DNA of 26,518 bases, from the NCBI GenBank assembly GCA_900544435.1, contig UQVG01000002.1, positions 1-26,518 on the forward strand, in the 5' to 3' direction. The notes under the pieces are model-generated. The model was not told the DNA's origin. It worked only from the letters and a program-made list of their open reading frames with translations, and did no database searches. Below, in pieces: positions 14,374 to 22,194 of the stretch (its first letter is position 1; each line of letters begins with the position of its first letter). The position numbers and the translations under genes are program-made. The stretch is from an uncultured Erysipelotrichaceae bacterium (GTDB lineage Bacteria > Bacillota_I > Bacilli_A > Erysipelotrichales > Coprobacillaceae).

Positions 14374-15642
14374 CTACTCATCCTCTTTATTTAACTCTAG
14401 GTCAAATTCATTCAATGAGCTTAAATCTTCTTGGTTTGCCATATCTTTTTCTGCCCACGAAATACTGTTTTCTTTATTTTCCATTTGTACGGAATCCTTG
14501 TTTAAATCTATGGACTGTTCTTGTTGCTTTAAGTCTTCGTGGGCTTGTTGGTTTTTTAATTTCATTTCCCTATCAATCATCTTTGTTTGATGTTCGGATA
14601 CATGAATTTCGTAATTTCCATCTTCCTGCTTACGAGCAATATAATCATATCCCTCATATTTTTCTCGAAAATTTTTCATTTCTTCTTTTGGTACGATAGC
14701 GTGAATTGGTGCATCTCCATTTTTGAGATTTTGTAGCGTTTCGCCACCATTTGCCCCATATTCAATAATCTTATGCCCGTCTGTTCCCATGATTTCTTCC
14801 ATACGCTCACGAGAACTTTTATGATAGACAACCATGACATGATCTTCATCTTGAAGTGTTGCACCAAAAACTTCTTGAGAACACATATCTTCATAATGCT
14901 CTACAAACTCTTCTTTTGTAATGATATGACGGCAGGTATCTGCATGAGGAAATTCAGCAATCATTCGATTTCCATATTCAATGCCCTCTTCCATTGATTC
15001 TACCGTTAATTCCATATCTTCCATCTTTAATTCAGGCACTAGGTTTTCGTCCATTTCTTTTTCAAATACACTGTTATCAAAATCCTTTGTCAATCGCATT
15101 TCTCGTATATCTGCCAACATTTCATTTAATGCATTCGAGTGTCTTTGATTGACGATAAAGATATATTTATTTTCAGCTGGCATCCTATTTTCCTGATTTA
15201 CTAAGTTCTGATATTTATCAGCCTGCGATTCACAAAACTTGCCTAATAAAGAAAAACGCTCATATTTAACGGCTCTGTCTTTCCATTGTGCTAATTTAAT
15301 ATCATTCTTTGCCATTTTCTCTTGGTTATGAATAGAAATACCCCTTCGTATTTCTCGTCCTGATGGTTCTACTTCACGATAAGTTGCAAGTATTTCGGCT
15401 TCCCTTAATTTAGCAATCATGACCTTTGCTTCTTCTTTGGTAAGTTCAGGAGTATGGATCAGTGTTTTATTCGGTCCGTCCTTCTTGATAGCATTTAACG
15501 GATTCGCAAACATCTTGATGCCGTAAAGGGTAAGCATCTTTGTTAGTTTTGCCAACCCTTTAGTTGCTTTTGCTGAATACTTTACGGCTGTTCTTTCTAT
15601 CGTTTCCCCTGAACGCTGAATATCCATTTTAGTATCATTCAT
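14374..15642 (-). CDS. VirD4-adjacent accessory protein, possibly a PcfB-like adaptor
   Basis: 422 residues, soluble, no domain identified with certainty. The N-terminal ~95 residues (ERTAVKYSAKATKGLAKLTKML, then LTKEEAKVMIAKLREAEILATY) and the position directly before virD4 recall PcfB/DUF3801 proteins, which bind the coupling protein PcfC in Enterococcus plasmid pCF10; the match is suggestive only, and this protein is far longer. A similar alpha/beta segment seems to recur (KEEFVEHYEDMCSQEVFGATLQ; PKEEMKNFREKYEGYDYI), perhaps internal duplication. It ends SSLNEFDLELNKEDE, a divergent acidic tail. The ATG overlaps the primase stop by eight bases, with AAGGAAGTGA upstream. Confidence 0.65.
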   Translation of the reverse strand: MNDTKMDIQRSGETIERTAVKYSAKATKGLAKLTKMLTLYGIKMFANPLNAIKKDGPNKTLIHTPELTKEEAKVMIAKLREAEILATYREVEPSGREIRRGISIHNQEKMAKNDIKLAQWKDRAVKYERFSLLGKFCESQADKYQNLVNQENRMPAENKYIFIVNQRHSNALNEMLADIREMRLTKDFDNSVFEKEMDENLVPELKMEDMELTVESMEEGIEYGNRMIAEFPHADTCRHIITKEEFVEHYEDMCSQEVFGATLQDEDHVMVVYHKSSRERMEEIMGTDGHKIIEYGANGGETLQNLKNGDAPIHAIVPKEEMKNFREKYEGYDYIARKQEDGNYEIHVSEHQTKMIDREMKLKNQQAHEDLKQQEQSIDLNKDSVQMENKENSISWAEKDMANQEDLSSLNEFDLELNKEDE

Positions 15643-18600
15643 ACGATTTCACTTCCTTTTCTAATTCCTCTGTCGCTTCCATATTATCTATATCAATCGA
15701 ACCTTTGGTAGATTCGTTATAAAGGTAGTCTATGTCTTTGGCACATACAAGTCCATTGAATTCCCCTGATTTTTTATAGGCAGAATATTCATGATATGGT
15801 GTAGATACCAAAGCAATCTGATTATCATTGATGCGTTCCAATTCCTTTTTATTGACTCGCACATATCCATAGGTACGGTCTTTAAAGATGGGTATCTGTA
15901 CAAATCCATTCGATTGTTCCACCAACTTATTCTCATCTACGACAGCCCATACTTTCTTTCCTTCTGAAGATAAAAACATATCCAGTTCATTAAAAGAAAT
16001 ATTCCCTTTTAACTCCATTCCATCACTAACATCTTTTCCTACGGATATAGTAGAAATGGTTTTAAATTTGTCGATTCCCATCACTTCGGGTGTCACTTCA
16101 ATATAACTTCTCCCTTCTACATAACGCACACTTGTTTTAGGAATAAACAAGGTATATCCCTGCATAGCACTTCGCACCATCAATGTACCCTTCTCATTGT
16201 TTAGAATCAAATGAACTGGAATACGATATTTTTGAAATTTCTGTACCATTTCCGTAGAACGAGAAGGTATATCCAATTTCTTTTTCATGATTGGATTTCC
16301 TTGCTGTTTCCTTTTTACAGGTGTTGATTGTAAGTTTTTATTCATTGCTAAATTTATGTCAATGGATTCTTTCTTCTTTGTCTTATCTTCCCAACGCTTC
16401 ATCAAATCATTACAATTCCATGTTTCCTGCTGTTGCCCATCCGAACGATAAATCGCAAAGGTATCTTTCGTAGATACTGTTGCCACTAAAATTTCTCGAT
16501 TTGCCGACCATTGTGTATCTTTTTTAGGGATATACATATATTTCTTCGCCATTGTATTAGGAATTCTAACAAAATAAGAATCGTCTGTTTCTCTTGTTAT
16601 TAAGTTATGGTGGACAGTGAAAGTTCTCTCTTTAGATACTGTTTTCTCTTTTTGAATACTTTGTTCAACTTCTTGTTTTCCATTGCTTTTTTGTGGGGTT
16701 GCAATATTGTTCTTTGTCAATTTCAAACTTCCACCACTATTGTTGTAAAGGAGAATGGATTTAAAATCTTTTCCATCTACTGTCTTATATTTAGGGTCAA
16801 TCGCAAACAACATAGATTTATCAAAAATAGAACTATAGGAGAAAACCGACATTCCTTCTTTTTTTCCAATCCACTTCATCTCTAAGGCTTCTAATAAGAA
16901 TTTTGCATTATCAGAACCTTCTATATCAATGATACCTGCTAACTCCTGATATTTATTAACGATATACAATTCATCAATATGTTCCAATTCTAATTTTTCA
17001 TTATCGGAAAATGTCTTTTCAAACTGCTTAACCACCAATCGCTTCTGTTCCATGTTCAGCTTCATTTGTGCCTTCTGTCCAATCGTATTCTTTACGAATG
17101 TTTTATTAAAAACATTTTCATGCTTGAATTTATGTATCGTTTCATAGCGTAGCCATTGTTCATCATTTGTCATGGTATCCTGCACTAAAGCAGAAATCAA
17201 CACCCTGTCTAGTTCAGGAGATAGGTATCGTGTAGGGTCTTCATGAAAACGATTCAAGATGTTTTGACGGATTCGATCATAATTCTTCTGATAGAATTCC
17301 ACCATTGTTTTATCCCCAGTTCGATTTACATAGGTATTGACATTATTGATAATGTATCGTTCCATCAGATTGACCTGAAACTGAAAGATTGGATTTGTCT
17401 TTTCTTCCAATGACATGGCATGGATAATATCATCCACTTCTTCTTTGGAATAGGTAGAATGTTTTACTACATAATCTTTGAAGTTCATTTCATCATAAGA
17501 AGTTTTAATCAGCTCCTCTTTTTTTGCTTCCTCATAGGCTTCTTTAATTGTTTCGGAATTGAATTCCTTATTCTCAAAATATTTGTTTTCCATAAGGAAT
17601 TGAAAACCTGATACTCGTGCTTTTTCTAAATCATGTTCTACTGCTCCTGCATTGGCAAAATCCCATAAGTCCTTACTATCTTTCTCTTCTGTCAGCTGTA
17701 GATTTTCTTTTACTTTATTTAGATCTATCACACTCACACGGAATCGCTTGTTCATGAGTTCAGGTATCTCTTTTACCATAGCTTGTCTGCCTGCATTATC
17801 ATTATCACGCATCAGCACGATTTCACAATCTAGCCTGCGTAACATGGCAATCTGCTCTTTGGTAAAAGAAGTTCCCATGGTAGCAACGATATTACGAATA
17901 TTCATCTTATTACCACCTGCGACATCCATAAATCCTTCTACTACATAGATCTTATCATTGTAGGCATAATTTTTTGCGACATTAAAATTATATAAGTGAT
18001 TGGATTTCATGAATATATCTGTATTTCTTCCATGTAGATATTTAGGTTCTTCTCCATGAATCGCTCGCCCACTAAAGGTAACGGTATTTCCTCGCTCATC
18101 CATCACAGGAATTAAGATACGATTCCCAAAGACTGGATGATAGTTTCCTTGTTCATCTTCTCGAATAAACCCTGTTTTCAACAAATATTCTAATGGAAAT
18201 GACTTTTTATCAATCCATTGTTGTATCTGCTCATAAGAAATATAGCCAAATTGTAATTCCTGAATTAAGTCTTTTGTAAATCCACGATTTAGAAGATATT
18301 GTTTTGCTTTCGTATTCCCTAAACTTGTCAAATTGTAATTGGCAATCTCTTTGATTTTATTCAGCGTATTTAACAAGACTCGTTCATGCTCTGAATAGAT
18401 ACGAGAATTATGAGAATATTGTGCATTTAATGAATTTTGGTTGTTTTGTTCTTTTGGAATATTCAAATGACAAATATCAATTACTTTATTCATGGCATCC
18501 CGTACTGTAAAGTTACGATTTCCTAATACTTTGTTTTCATACTTCTGAACAAAAGAAATTGCATTTCCACTTTCATTACACACAAAACATTTCCAAATCT

Positions 18601-18778
18601 TGTCGTCACGGATACTCAAGGATGGGTCGTGATCGTCATGAAAAGGACAAACTGTTTTAAAATCTTTCCCTTTCTTAACAATCTTTAAACCATATTCTTC
18701 CATGACTTCACGAACGCTTGCTTGATTGATAATCATCTGATATTTTTGTTGAAACATAGAGTTTTGTTGTTCTGCCAT
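15635..18778 (-). CDS. DnaG-like conjugative primase (CHC2 zinc finger + TOPRIM), 1047 aa
   Basis: An N-terminal CHC2 zinc-binding domain has ligands Cys44, His47, Cys64 and Cys67 (CPFHDD, KCFVCNES). The catalytic core follows, with TOPRIM motifs VVEGFMDV (near residue 282) and DNDNAGRQAM (near 326). It should make RNA primers on single-stranded DNA, which lets incoming T-strand become double-stranded. At 1047 residues it is much longer than chromosomal DnaG (about 600); the last ~550 residues are unassigned, with two short segments similar to each other (SYFVRIPNTMAKKYMYIPK; TLMVRSAMQGYTLFIPK) suggesting repeated small beta domains. It ends MEATEELEKEVKSYE, a weak acidic tail. Plasmid primases such as Sog and TraC are known to be carried into recipients, so export is plausible here. 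ATG with AGTAGGTGG upstream. Confidence 0.9.
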   Translation of the reverse strand: MAEQQNSMFQQKYQMIINQASVREVMEEYGLKIVKKGKDFKTVCPFHDDHDPSLSIRDDKIWKCFVCNESGNAISFVQKYENKVLGNRNFTVRDAMNKVIDICHLNIPKEQNNQNSLNAQYSHNSRIYSEHERVLLNTLNKIKEIANYNLTSLGNTKAKQYLLNRGFTKDLIQELQFGYISYEQIQQWIDKKSFPLEYLLKTGFIREDEQGNYHPVFGNRILIPVMDERGNTVTFSGRAIHGEEPKYLHGRNTDIFMKSNHLYNFNVAKNYAYNDKIYVVEGFMDVAGGNKMNIRNIVATMGTSFTKEQIAMLRRLDCEIVLMRDNDNAGRQAMVKEIPELMNKRFRVSVIDLNKVKENLQLTEEKDSKDLWDFANAGAVEHDLEKARVSGFQFLMENKYFENKEFNSETIKEAYEEAKKEELIKTSYDEMNFKDYVVKHSTYSKEEVDDIIHAMSLEEKTNPIFQFQVNLMERYIINNVNTYVNRTGDKTMVEFYQKNYDRIRQNILNRFHEDPTRYLSPELDRVLISALVQDTMTNDEQWLRYETIHKFKHENVFNKTFVKNTIGQKAQMKLNMEQKRLVVKQFEKTFSDNEKLELEHIDELYIVNKYQELAGIIDIEGSDNAKFLLEALEMKWIGKKEGMSVFSYSSIFDKSMLFAIDPKYKTVDGKDFKSILLYNNSGGSLKLTKNNIATPQKSNGKQEVEQSIQKEKTVSKERTFTVHHNLITRETDDSYFVRIPNTMAKKYMYIPKKDTQWSANREILVATVSTKDTFAIYRSDGQQQETWNCNDLMKRWEDKTKKKESIDINLAMNKNLQSTPVKRKQQGNPIMKKKLDIPSRSTEMVQKFQKYRIPVHLILNNEKGTLMVRSAMQGYTLFIPKTSVRYVEGRSYIEVTPEVMGIDKFKTISTISVGKDVSDGMELKGNISFNELDMFLSSEGKKVWAVVDENKLVEQSNGFVQIPIFKDRTYGYVRVNKKELERINDNQIALVSTPYHEYSAYKKSGEFNGLVCAKDIDYLYNESTKGSIDIDNMEATEELEKEVKSYE

Positions 18779-18798
18779 TTTTCCACCTACTTTCTTTT

Positions 18799-18825
18799 AA
18801 AAAAATAGGAAGTCACTTCCTATTT
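18799..18825 (-). terminator. Near-identical palindromic terminator, copy 1
   Basis: Arms AATAGGAAGT and ACTTCCTATT (18804-18813 and 18815-18824) around one central base, followed on the minus strand by seven U (18805-18799). The TAG stop of the LPD11-like gene lies within it. The same core AGGAAGTSACTTCCT recurs at 20496 and 24776, each time just before a gene with an AGGTGG-type ribosome binding site. Confidence 0.7.
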
Positions 18826-19599
18826 CTCTATATCTTCCATTTCTTCTTCAAGTTCTATATCTGTTTCTTGTTTTTTTTCCATCAATGTACAATTATCCAA
18901 TACATAATCCAATTCATCCAACATTCCTTGAATTTCTTTTGCATCTTCTACAAGTTCACTAGGCGAAGGTACATTCATGCGATTGTCATCAACAGTTCTT
19001 GCTTCTAACCACATGGCAATATGTTCCTCTTGATCAAAATTCATTGCATACTCACAAATTTGTTCGACTGCTTTTTCTAATGACTTATCATGTTGAATAC
19101 AAAAAACAAAATCTTCTCCTGCTGGCGAATATTGTTCAATTTCCCATGAAGTTCCACCATCATAGATTTTCCAATCATGAGCTTCGAGTAAATCTCTTAA
19201 ATCGTCCAAAGATTTCAATGTTGTCATTTTCGCTTCATAACGGAGAATATCTTTATACGATAACCATTCAGGTTTAATTGGTACTTGATTATAGTATCGT
19301 TTCATTGCGTGAATGTGGTCTTGAACTGTGTCAGCCCATAAATTCCTCTCGCTTCGTTGTCCATAGCCTAAGTAATACTCACAATCTTGTTGTAATCGAC
19401 CTAACATCATATATTCATGTTGATACGAACCATCAATCATCATCTGCATTTCATTCGATAAACACATTCCATATTCATCTATTTCATTGAACGACATTTC
19501 AGGAACCATATCATACAATTCTAATAATAAATCATCATCATAAACGATTTCGTCATTTTCTACTTTCTTATAATGTCTATCAATGACAATTCCTATCAA
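18820..19599 (-). CDS. LPD11-like domain protein with acidic tail; 5' end separated by in-frame TAA
   Basis: 259 codons from a TTG at 19599. The segment CEYYLGYGQRSERNLWADTVQ...KPEWLSYKDILRYEAKM (about residues 72-125) matches LPD11 (large polyvalent protein-associated domain 11) of mobile-element proteins. A second segment familiar from ICE proteins follows (LRDLLEAHDW, EQYSPAGEDF, NFDQEEHIAMWLEAR). It ends DIELEEEMEDIEK, a clear acidic tail. The TTG is immediately preceded by TAA, and the codons before that TAA form a well-started reading frame in the same frame. The gene may therefore be a nonsense-interrupted longer one, or restart at TTG; only a weak AAGG precedes it. Function is unknown; large polyvalent proteins are thought to act in the recipient. 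Confidence 0.75.
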   Translation of the reverse strand: MIGIVIDRHYKKVENDEIVYDDDLLLELYDMVPEMSFNEIDEYGMCLSNEMQMMIDGSYQHEYMMLGRLQQDCEYYLGYGQRSERNLWADTVQDHIHAMKRYYNQVPIKPEWLSYKDILRYEAKMTTLKSLDDLRDLLEAHDWKIYDGGTSWEIEQYSPAGEDFVFCIQHDKSLEKAVEQICEYAMNFDQEEHIAMWLEARTVDDNRMNVPSPSELVEDAKEIQGMLDELDYVLDNCTLMEKKQETDIELEEEMEDIEK

Positions 19600-19752
19600 T
19601 TACTGTACCTTGTCATTTCCATACACTTCAGGCTTTTTCTCCTGCAAGTCTTTAAAAAATCTTTCCTTATCAAATCTCATTTTATTTACCTCTTTTTTCT
19701 TTATTTTCAAGATTTCATTCATTTCATGATGGATGATTTCACTGTTTACCAT
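19600..19752 (-). CDS. 50-residue frame directly upstream of, and in frame with, the LPD11-like gene
   Basis: ATG at 19752, with AGAGGAT five bases upstream, overlapping the end of the preceding gene by seven bases; an internal ATG at 19680 also has a good AAGAGGT site. The 50-residue product ends RFFKDLQEKKPEVYGNDKVQ and then TAA. The next codon is the TTG start of the LPD11-like gene, in the same frame. This is either a small coupled gene or the true N-terminus of the LPD11-like protein, cut off by a point mutation. I think the second is slightly more likely, because the text reads on as one domain (KPEVYGNDKVQ, stop, LIGIVIDRHYKKV). Confidence 0.55.
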   Translation of the reverse strand: MVNSEIIHHEMNEILKIKKKEVNKMRFDKERFFKDLQEKKPEVYGNDKVQ

Positions 19753-20459
19753 CTATCCTCTGCAATATCCATTTCATATTCTTCAACATCTTCTTTTACT
19801 TCATCTAGTTGTGTTTCTGAACCATAAGATTTACTTTTTGATAAGTCCTGTTCAACTTGACTTTTTGTAAGACATTGTTTATCATATGAAGTAGATAGAG
19901 CATTTATAAGGTTTATGGGCAATTGGAGCTCGGCAGACTTTATAAATGCTCTACTTTTTTCATTTACATAAAATTTCTTGTTCGCATCATATGTTCTTTG
20001 AATTAGGCTTTCTAATTTCTCTTTATCATAAATTGAAGTAATTTGATTAACCACATACTCCCCATACTTTTTATCTGTTCTACAGATAGCTATGTAAGGT
20101 AATTCAAATGTATCACTCTTTCTGTTTAGTACGAATACTATACTAGTTTCTTGTGTTAAACTTTCAAAAGCCAAACAACTTTCTCTAATATAGTCATCAA
20201 TATGACTAACAAAAGAAAGATCAAGCGAGTGCTTCCTTTCACACTTTATTACAGTTTTTACATCAATACATAATGGTTTATCTAAATCAATATCCATAAC
20301 TAATTTTAATCCTTCTGAATTGGTAGATATTACAAATGGATAATTATAGTCATATTCTCCAAACATGAAATCAATAAGTTGTCGTTCAAAACTATCTATA
20401 GTACCATCATCATGGACTATGTTTTTATTGATTTTTCTCAATGTATCTATCTTTGTCAT
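19746..20459 (-). CDS. Hypothetical cytoplasmic protein (237 aa) with acidic C-terminus
   Basis: 237 residues, no family recognised and no membrane segment. The centre alternates strands with charged loops (KLVMDIDLDKPLCIDVKTV, ETSIVFVLNRK, LPYIAICRTDKKYGEYVV), which could be an alpha/beta nuclease-like fold: D-V-K after an upstream Asp faintly recalls PD-(D/E)xK, but this is too weak to claim. The C-terminal 35 residues are acidic and end DVEEYEMDIAEDRW, a degenerate tail. A 14-bp inverted repeat (19896-19953) lies inside its coding sequence. Start ATG with AAGGTGTGGATGA upstream. Confidence 0.65.
   Translation of the reverse strand: MTKIDTLRKINKNIVHDDGTIDSFERQLIDFMFGEYDYNYPFVISTNSEGLKLVMDIDLDKPLCIDVKTVIKCERKHSLDLSFVSHIDDYIRESCLAFESLTQETSIVFVLNRKSDTFELPYIAICRTDKKYGEYVVNQITSIYDKEKLESLIQRTYDANKKFYVNEKSRAFIKSAELQLPINLINALSTSYDKQCLTKSQVEQDLSKSKSYGSETQLDEVKEDVEEYEMDIAEDRW
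19896..19953. repeat. 14-bp perfect inverted repeat with 30-base GC-richer spacer, inside a gene
   Basis: TAGAGCATTTATAA (19896-19909) and TTATAAATGCTCTA (19940-19953) are perfect reverse complements. The spacer contains GGAGCTCGGCAGAC, clearly more GC-rich than its surroundings. It lies in the coding sequence of the 237-residue protein. It would form a strong RNA hairpin or cruciform; as DNA it has the arm-core-arm layout of a recombinase or insertion site. Confidence 0.6.
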
Positions 20460-20481
20460 TCATCCACACCTTCTTCCAAAT

Positions 20482-20509
20482 AAAAAATAGGAAGTGACTT
20501 CCTATTTTT
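20482..20509 (-). terminator. Near-identical palindromic terminator, copy 2
   Basis: A 27-base perfect palindrome around one central base (20483-20509, core AGGAAGTGACTTCCT) containing the TAG stop of the 376-residue gene, with a U-run on both strands because of its A/T flanks. Same core as at 18814 and 24776. Confidence 0.7.
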
Positions 20510-21632
20510 CAAATTCATCTAGTTCTAAATCTTTTTCTTCATCAATGCTTTGTGTTTTCTCTTGTTGTTCAGCATCTAAACCATCTAATTTAGTCATTAC
20601 ATCTTTTTTTGAATATGCTCCAAAGTATTCTCCATCTTTACCCCAAATTTCAAAACTCTCGGATAATCTTAATTCTTTATCAGGATACCCATAAATCGTT
20701 CCTGTTACAAGTCCATAGTCAAAGTCTTTGAGAAATTCTCCATTTTCATACTCTTCATAAAGATGAACATACAATCCATTTTGTTTCATATACGCATAAA
20801 GTTCATACTCATATTTTTCAGTACCAAGTGGTGCTTTATGTTCTTTATTGAATTTTTCAATTTTATCATAAACTTCTTGCATATCCTTTAAAGATTGTTG
20901 ATACACTTGCTTCTTACTTTGTGATTCTTGTTTTTCTTTCAATTGTTGTTTTTGTTGCAATGCATCTTTGAACACTTGAAATTGCTTTTCATTTTTTAAA
21001 TCTTCAATAACTTGTTCATATGTTGCAAGTGTCCACACTGTATTTCCATCTGTTGTTTCTCGTATAACCATGATGTATCCATTTTCAACTTGTAAAATTT
21101 CTTCTTCAATACATTGACGAACTAAAGAACGAATTTCCTGTTCTTTCTCTAAATCATTTAAGTTCCAATCTAAATGTTTTTCTTGGATATATTTATCCCA
21201 ACCAATCCATCTTTCATTTTCCCTTGTTAATAATCCTTGTTTGGTTAATTCAAATGTTTTTGAACCAATTCTTTTCTCATCCATATCCTCTATAAACATG
21301 ACAGAGTTATATCCCATCAAGTTGTTTATAGAAAGATGCCCGATATGTGTTTCTACATTATCTAGTACATCACAATCAATGACATCATACTTATGATTAT
21401 TGCCAATATTATGAAGACTTGTATAATCTTTAGATATTTCAAAACGATAAGGCTTTAGATATTCATTTAGCAACTGTCTTGTTTTGTCTTGAGAAATATA
21501 TAGGCTTCCTAATGAAGTTACATCTTCTAAAATCAATATTCGTGCATCAATCATGTGTTTTAATTTTACACTTTCCATTAAATTACAAAATTCAACAATT
21601 CGTTTATTACTGGATGTCAATCTTTTCTCCAT
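20502..21632 (-). CDS. Hypothetical protein (376 aa) with coiled coil and acidic tail
   Basis: Start at the ATG at 21632 (MEKRLTSSNK); AGGTGG lies five bases upstream and includes the last base of the preceding gene's TAG. No family recognised. The N-terminal ~200 residues look like a mixed alpha/beta domain (GHLSINNLMGYNSVMFIEDMDEK, NGYIMVIRETTDGNTVWTLATYEQV), followed by a Gln/Lys coiled coil (about 215-265: QQKQQLKEKQESQSKKQVYQ) and a C-terminal domain (YVHLYEEYENGEF, LVTGTIYGYPDKE). Ends DEEKDLELDEFEK, a clear acidic tail. Multi-domain cytoplasmic protein of unknown function in a run of such genes. Confidence 0.7.
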   Translation of the reverse strand: MEKRLTSSNKRIVEFCNLMESVKLKHMIDARILILEDVTSLGSLYISQDKTRQLLNEYLKPYRFEISKDYTSLHNIGNNHKYDVIDCDVLDNVETHIGHLSINNLMGYNSVMFIEDMDEKRIGSKTFELTKQGLLTRENERWIGWDKYIQEKHLDWNLNDLEKEQEIRSLVRQCIEEEILQVENGYIMVIRETTDGNTVWTLATYEQVIEDLKNEKQFQVFKDALQQKQQLKEKQESQSKKQVYQQSLKDMQEVYDKIEKFNKEHKAPLGTEKYEYELYAYMKQNGLYVHLYEEYENGEFLKDFDYGLVTGTIYGYPDKELRLSESFEIWGKDGEYFGAYSKKDVMTKLDGLDAEQQEKTQSIDEEKDLELDEFEK

Positions 21633-21641
21633 TTTAACCAC

Positions 21642-22181
21642 CTACATTTCAATTTCATCTAAATCTTCTTCGATTTCATTCATTTCTGTAGATATTTCTT
21701 CCTTCCGAATACCAAACAATTCAATATCTACTCGATCTTCTAAATTTTTAAACACATCAAAATGCTTATCAATAATTTGACAAGCCTCTAGTTCACTATC
21801 TGTTAAATTATCTCGTATCCAAATCGTGCTACATTGTCCATTACAATCAAATTCAATCAAATTATAATTACCCTTATACGAATCTAAAAATTCTTTTACG
21901 ATTTCTTTTTCTTCTTCACTAAGTTCATCCATATCCGTATATGATAAATCTTCTTTTAGCTGTTCTAAATCTTTATTGAGTAATGCATTACACTCCAAAC
22001 AGCAGTCACCAAAAATTCGATTTCCTGTCAATTCCATTTTGAATTGCTTTAAATCTTTTATCACATCATATACAATGTCTGAATCAAAGATTTTTAACTG
22101 TGTCGGACAATAATCATCCAACAATAATCCTATAAAATGTCTTAAATCTTGTGCATAAGTAAAATCATATGTATCCTTCAT
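21642..22181 (-). CDS. Hypothetical protein (179 aa) with the clearest acidic tail
   Basis: 179 residues, soluble and acidic. Five Cys, including a CCLEC cluster (near residue 60) and NGQCS, could coordinate metal but match no known motif. The C-terminus EMNEIEEDLDEIEM is close to the consensus of the tail family in this window. It lies 13 bases after its upstream neighbour and its TAG stop forms part of the next gene's ribosome binding site. No family recognised. Confidence 0.7.
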   Translation of the reverse strand: MKDTYDFTYAQDLRHFIGLLLDDYCPTQLKIFDSDIVYDVIKDLKQFKMELTGNRIFGDCCLECNALLNKDLEQLKEDLSYTDMDELSEEEKEIVKEFLDSYKGNYNLIEFDCNGQCSTIWIRDNLTDSELEACQIIDKHFDVFKNLEDRVDIELFGIRKEEISTEMNEIEEDLDEIEM

Positions 22182-22194
22182 GTTTTTCTATCTC

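Noticed and set aside
12338..18778. Relaxase or oriT hidden in the DNA-processing block
   Set aside because: No HUH or MobA-type histidine triad or tyrosine motif was seen in any protein, and no nic-like inverted repeat was recognised; these probably lie outside the window.
19746..20459. PD-(D/E)xK nuclease assignment for the 237-aa protein
   Set aside because: Only a loose Asp...D-V-K pattern is seen; no conserved order of motifs can be shown by eye.
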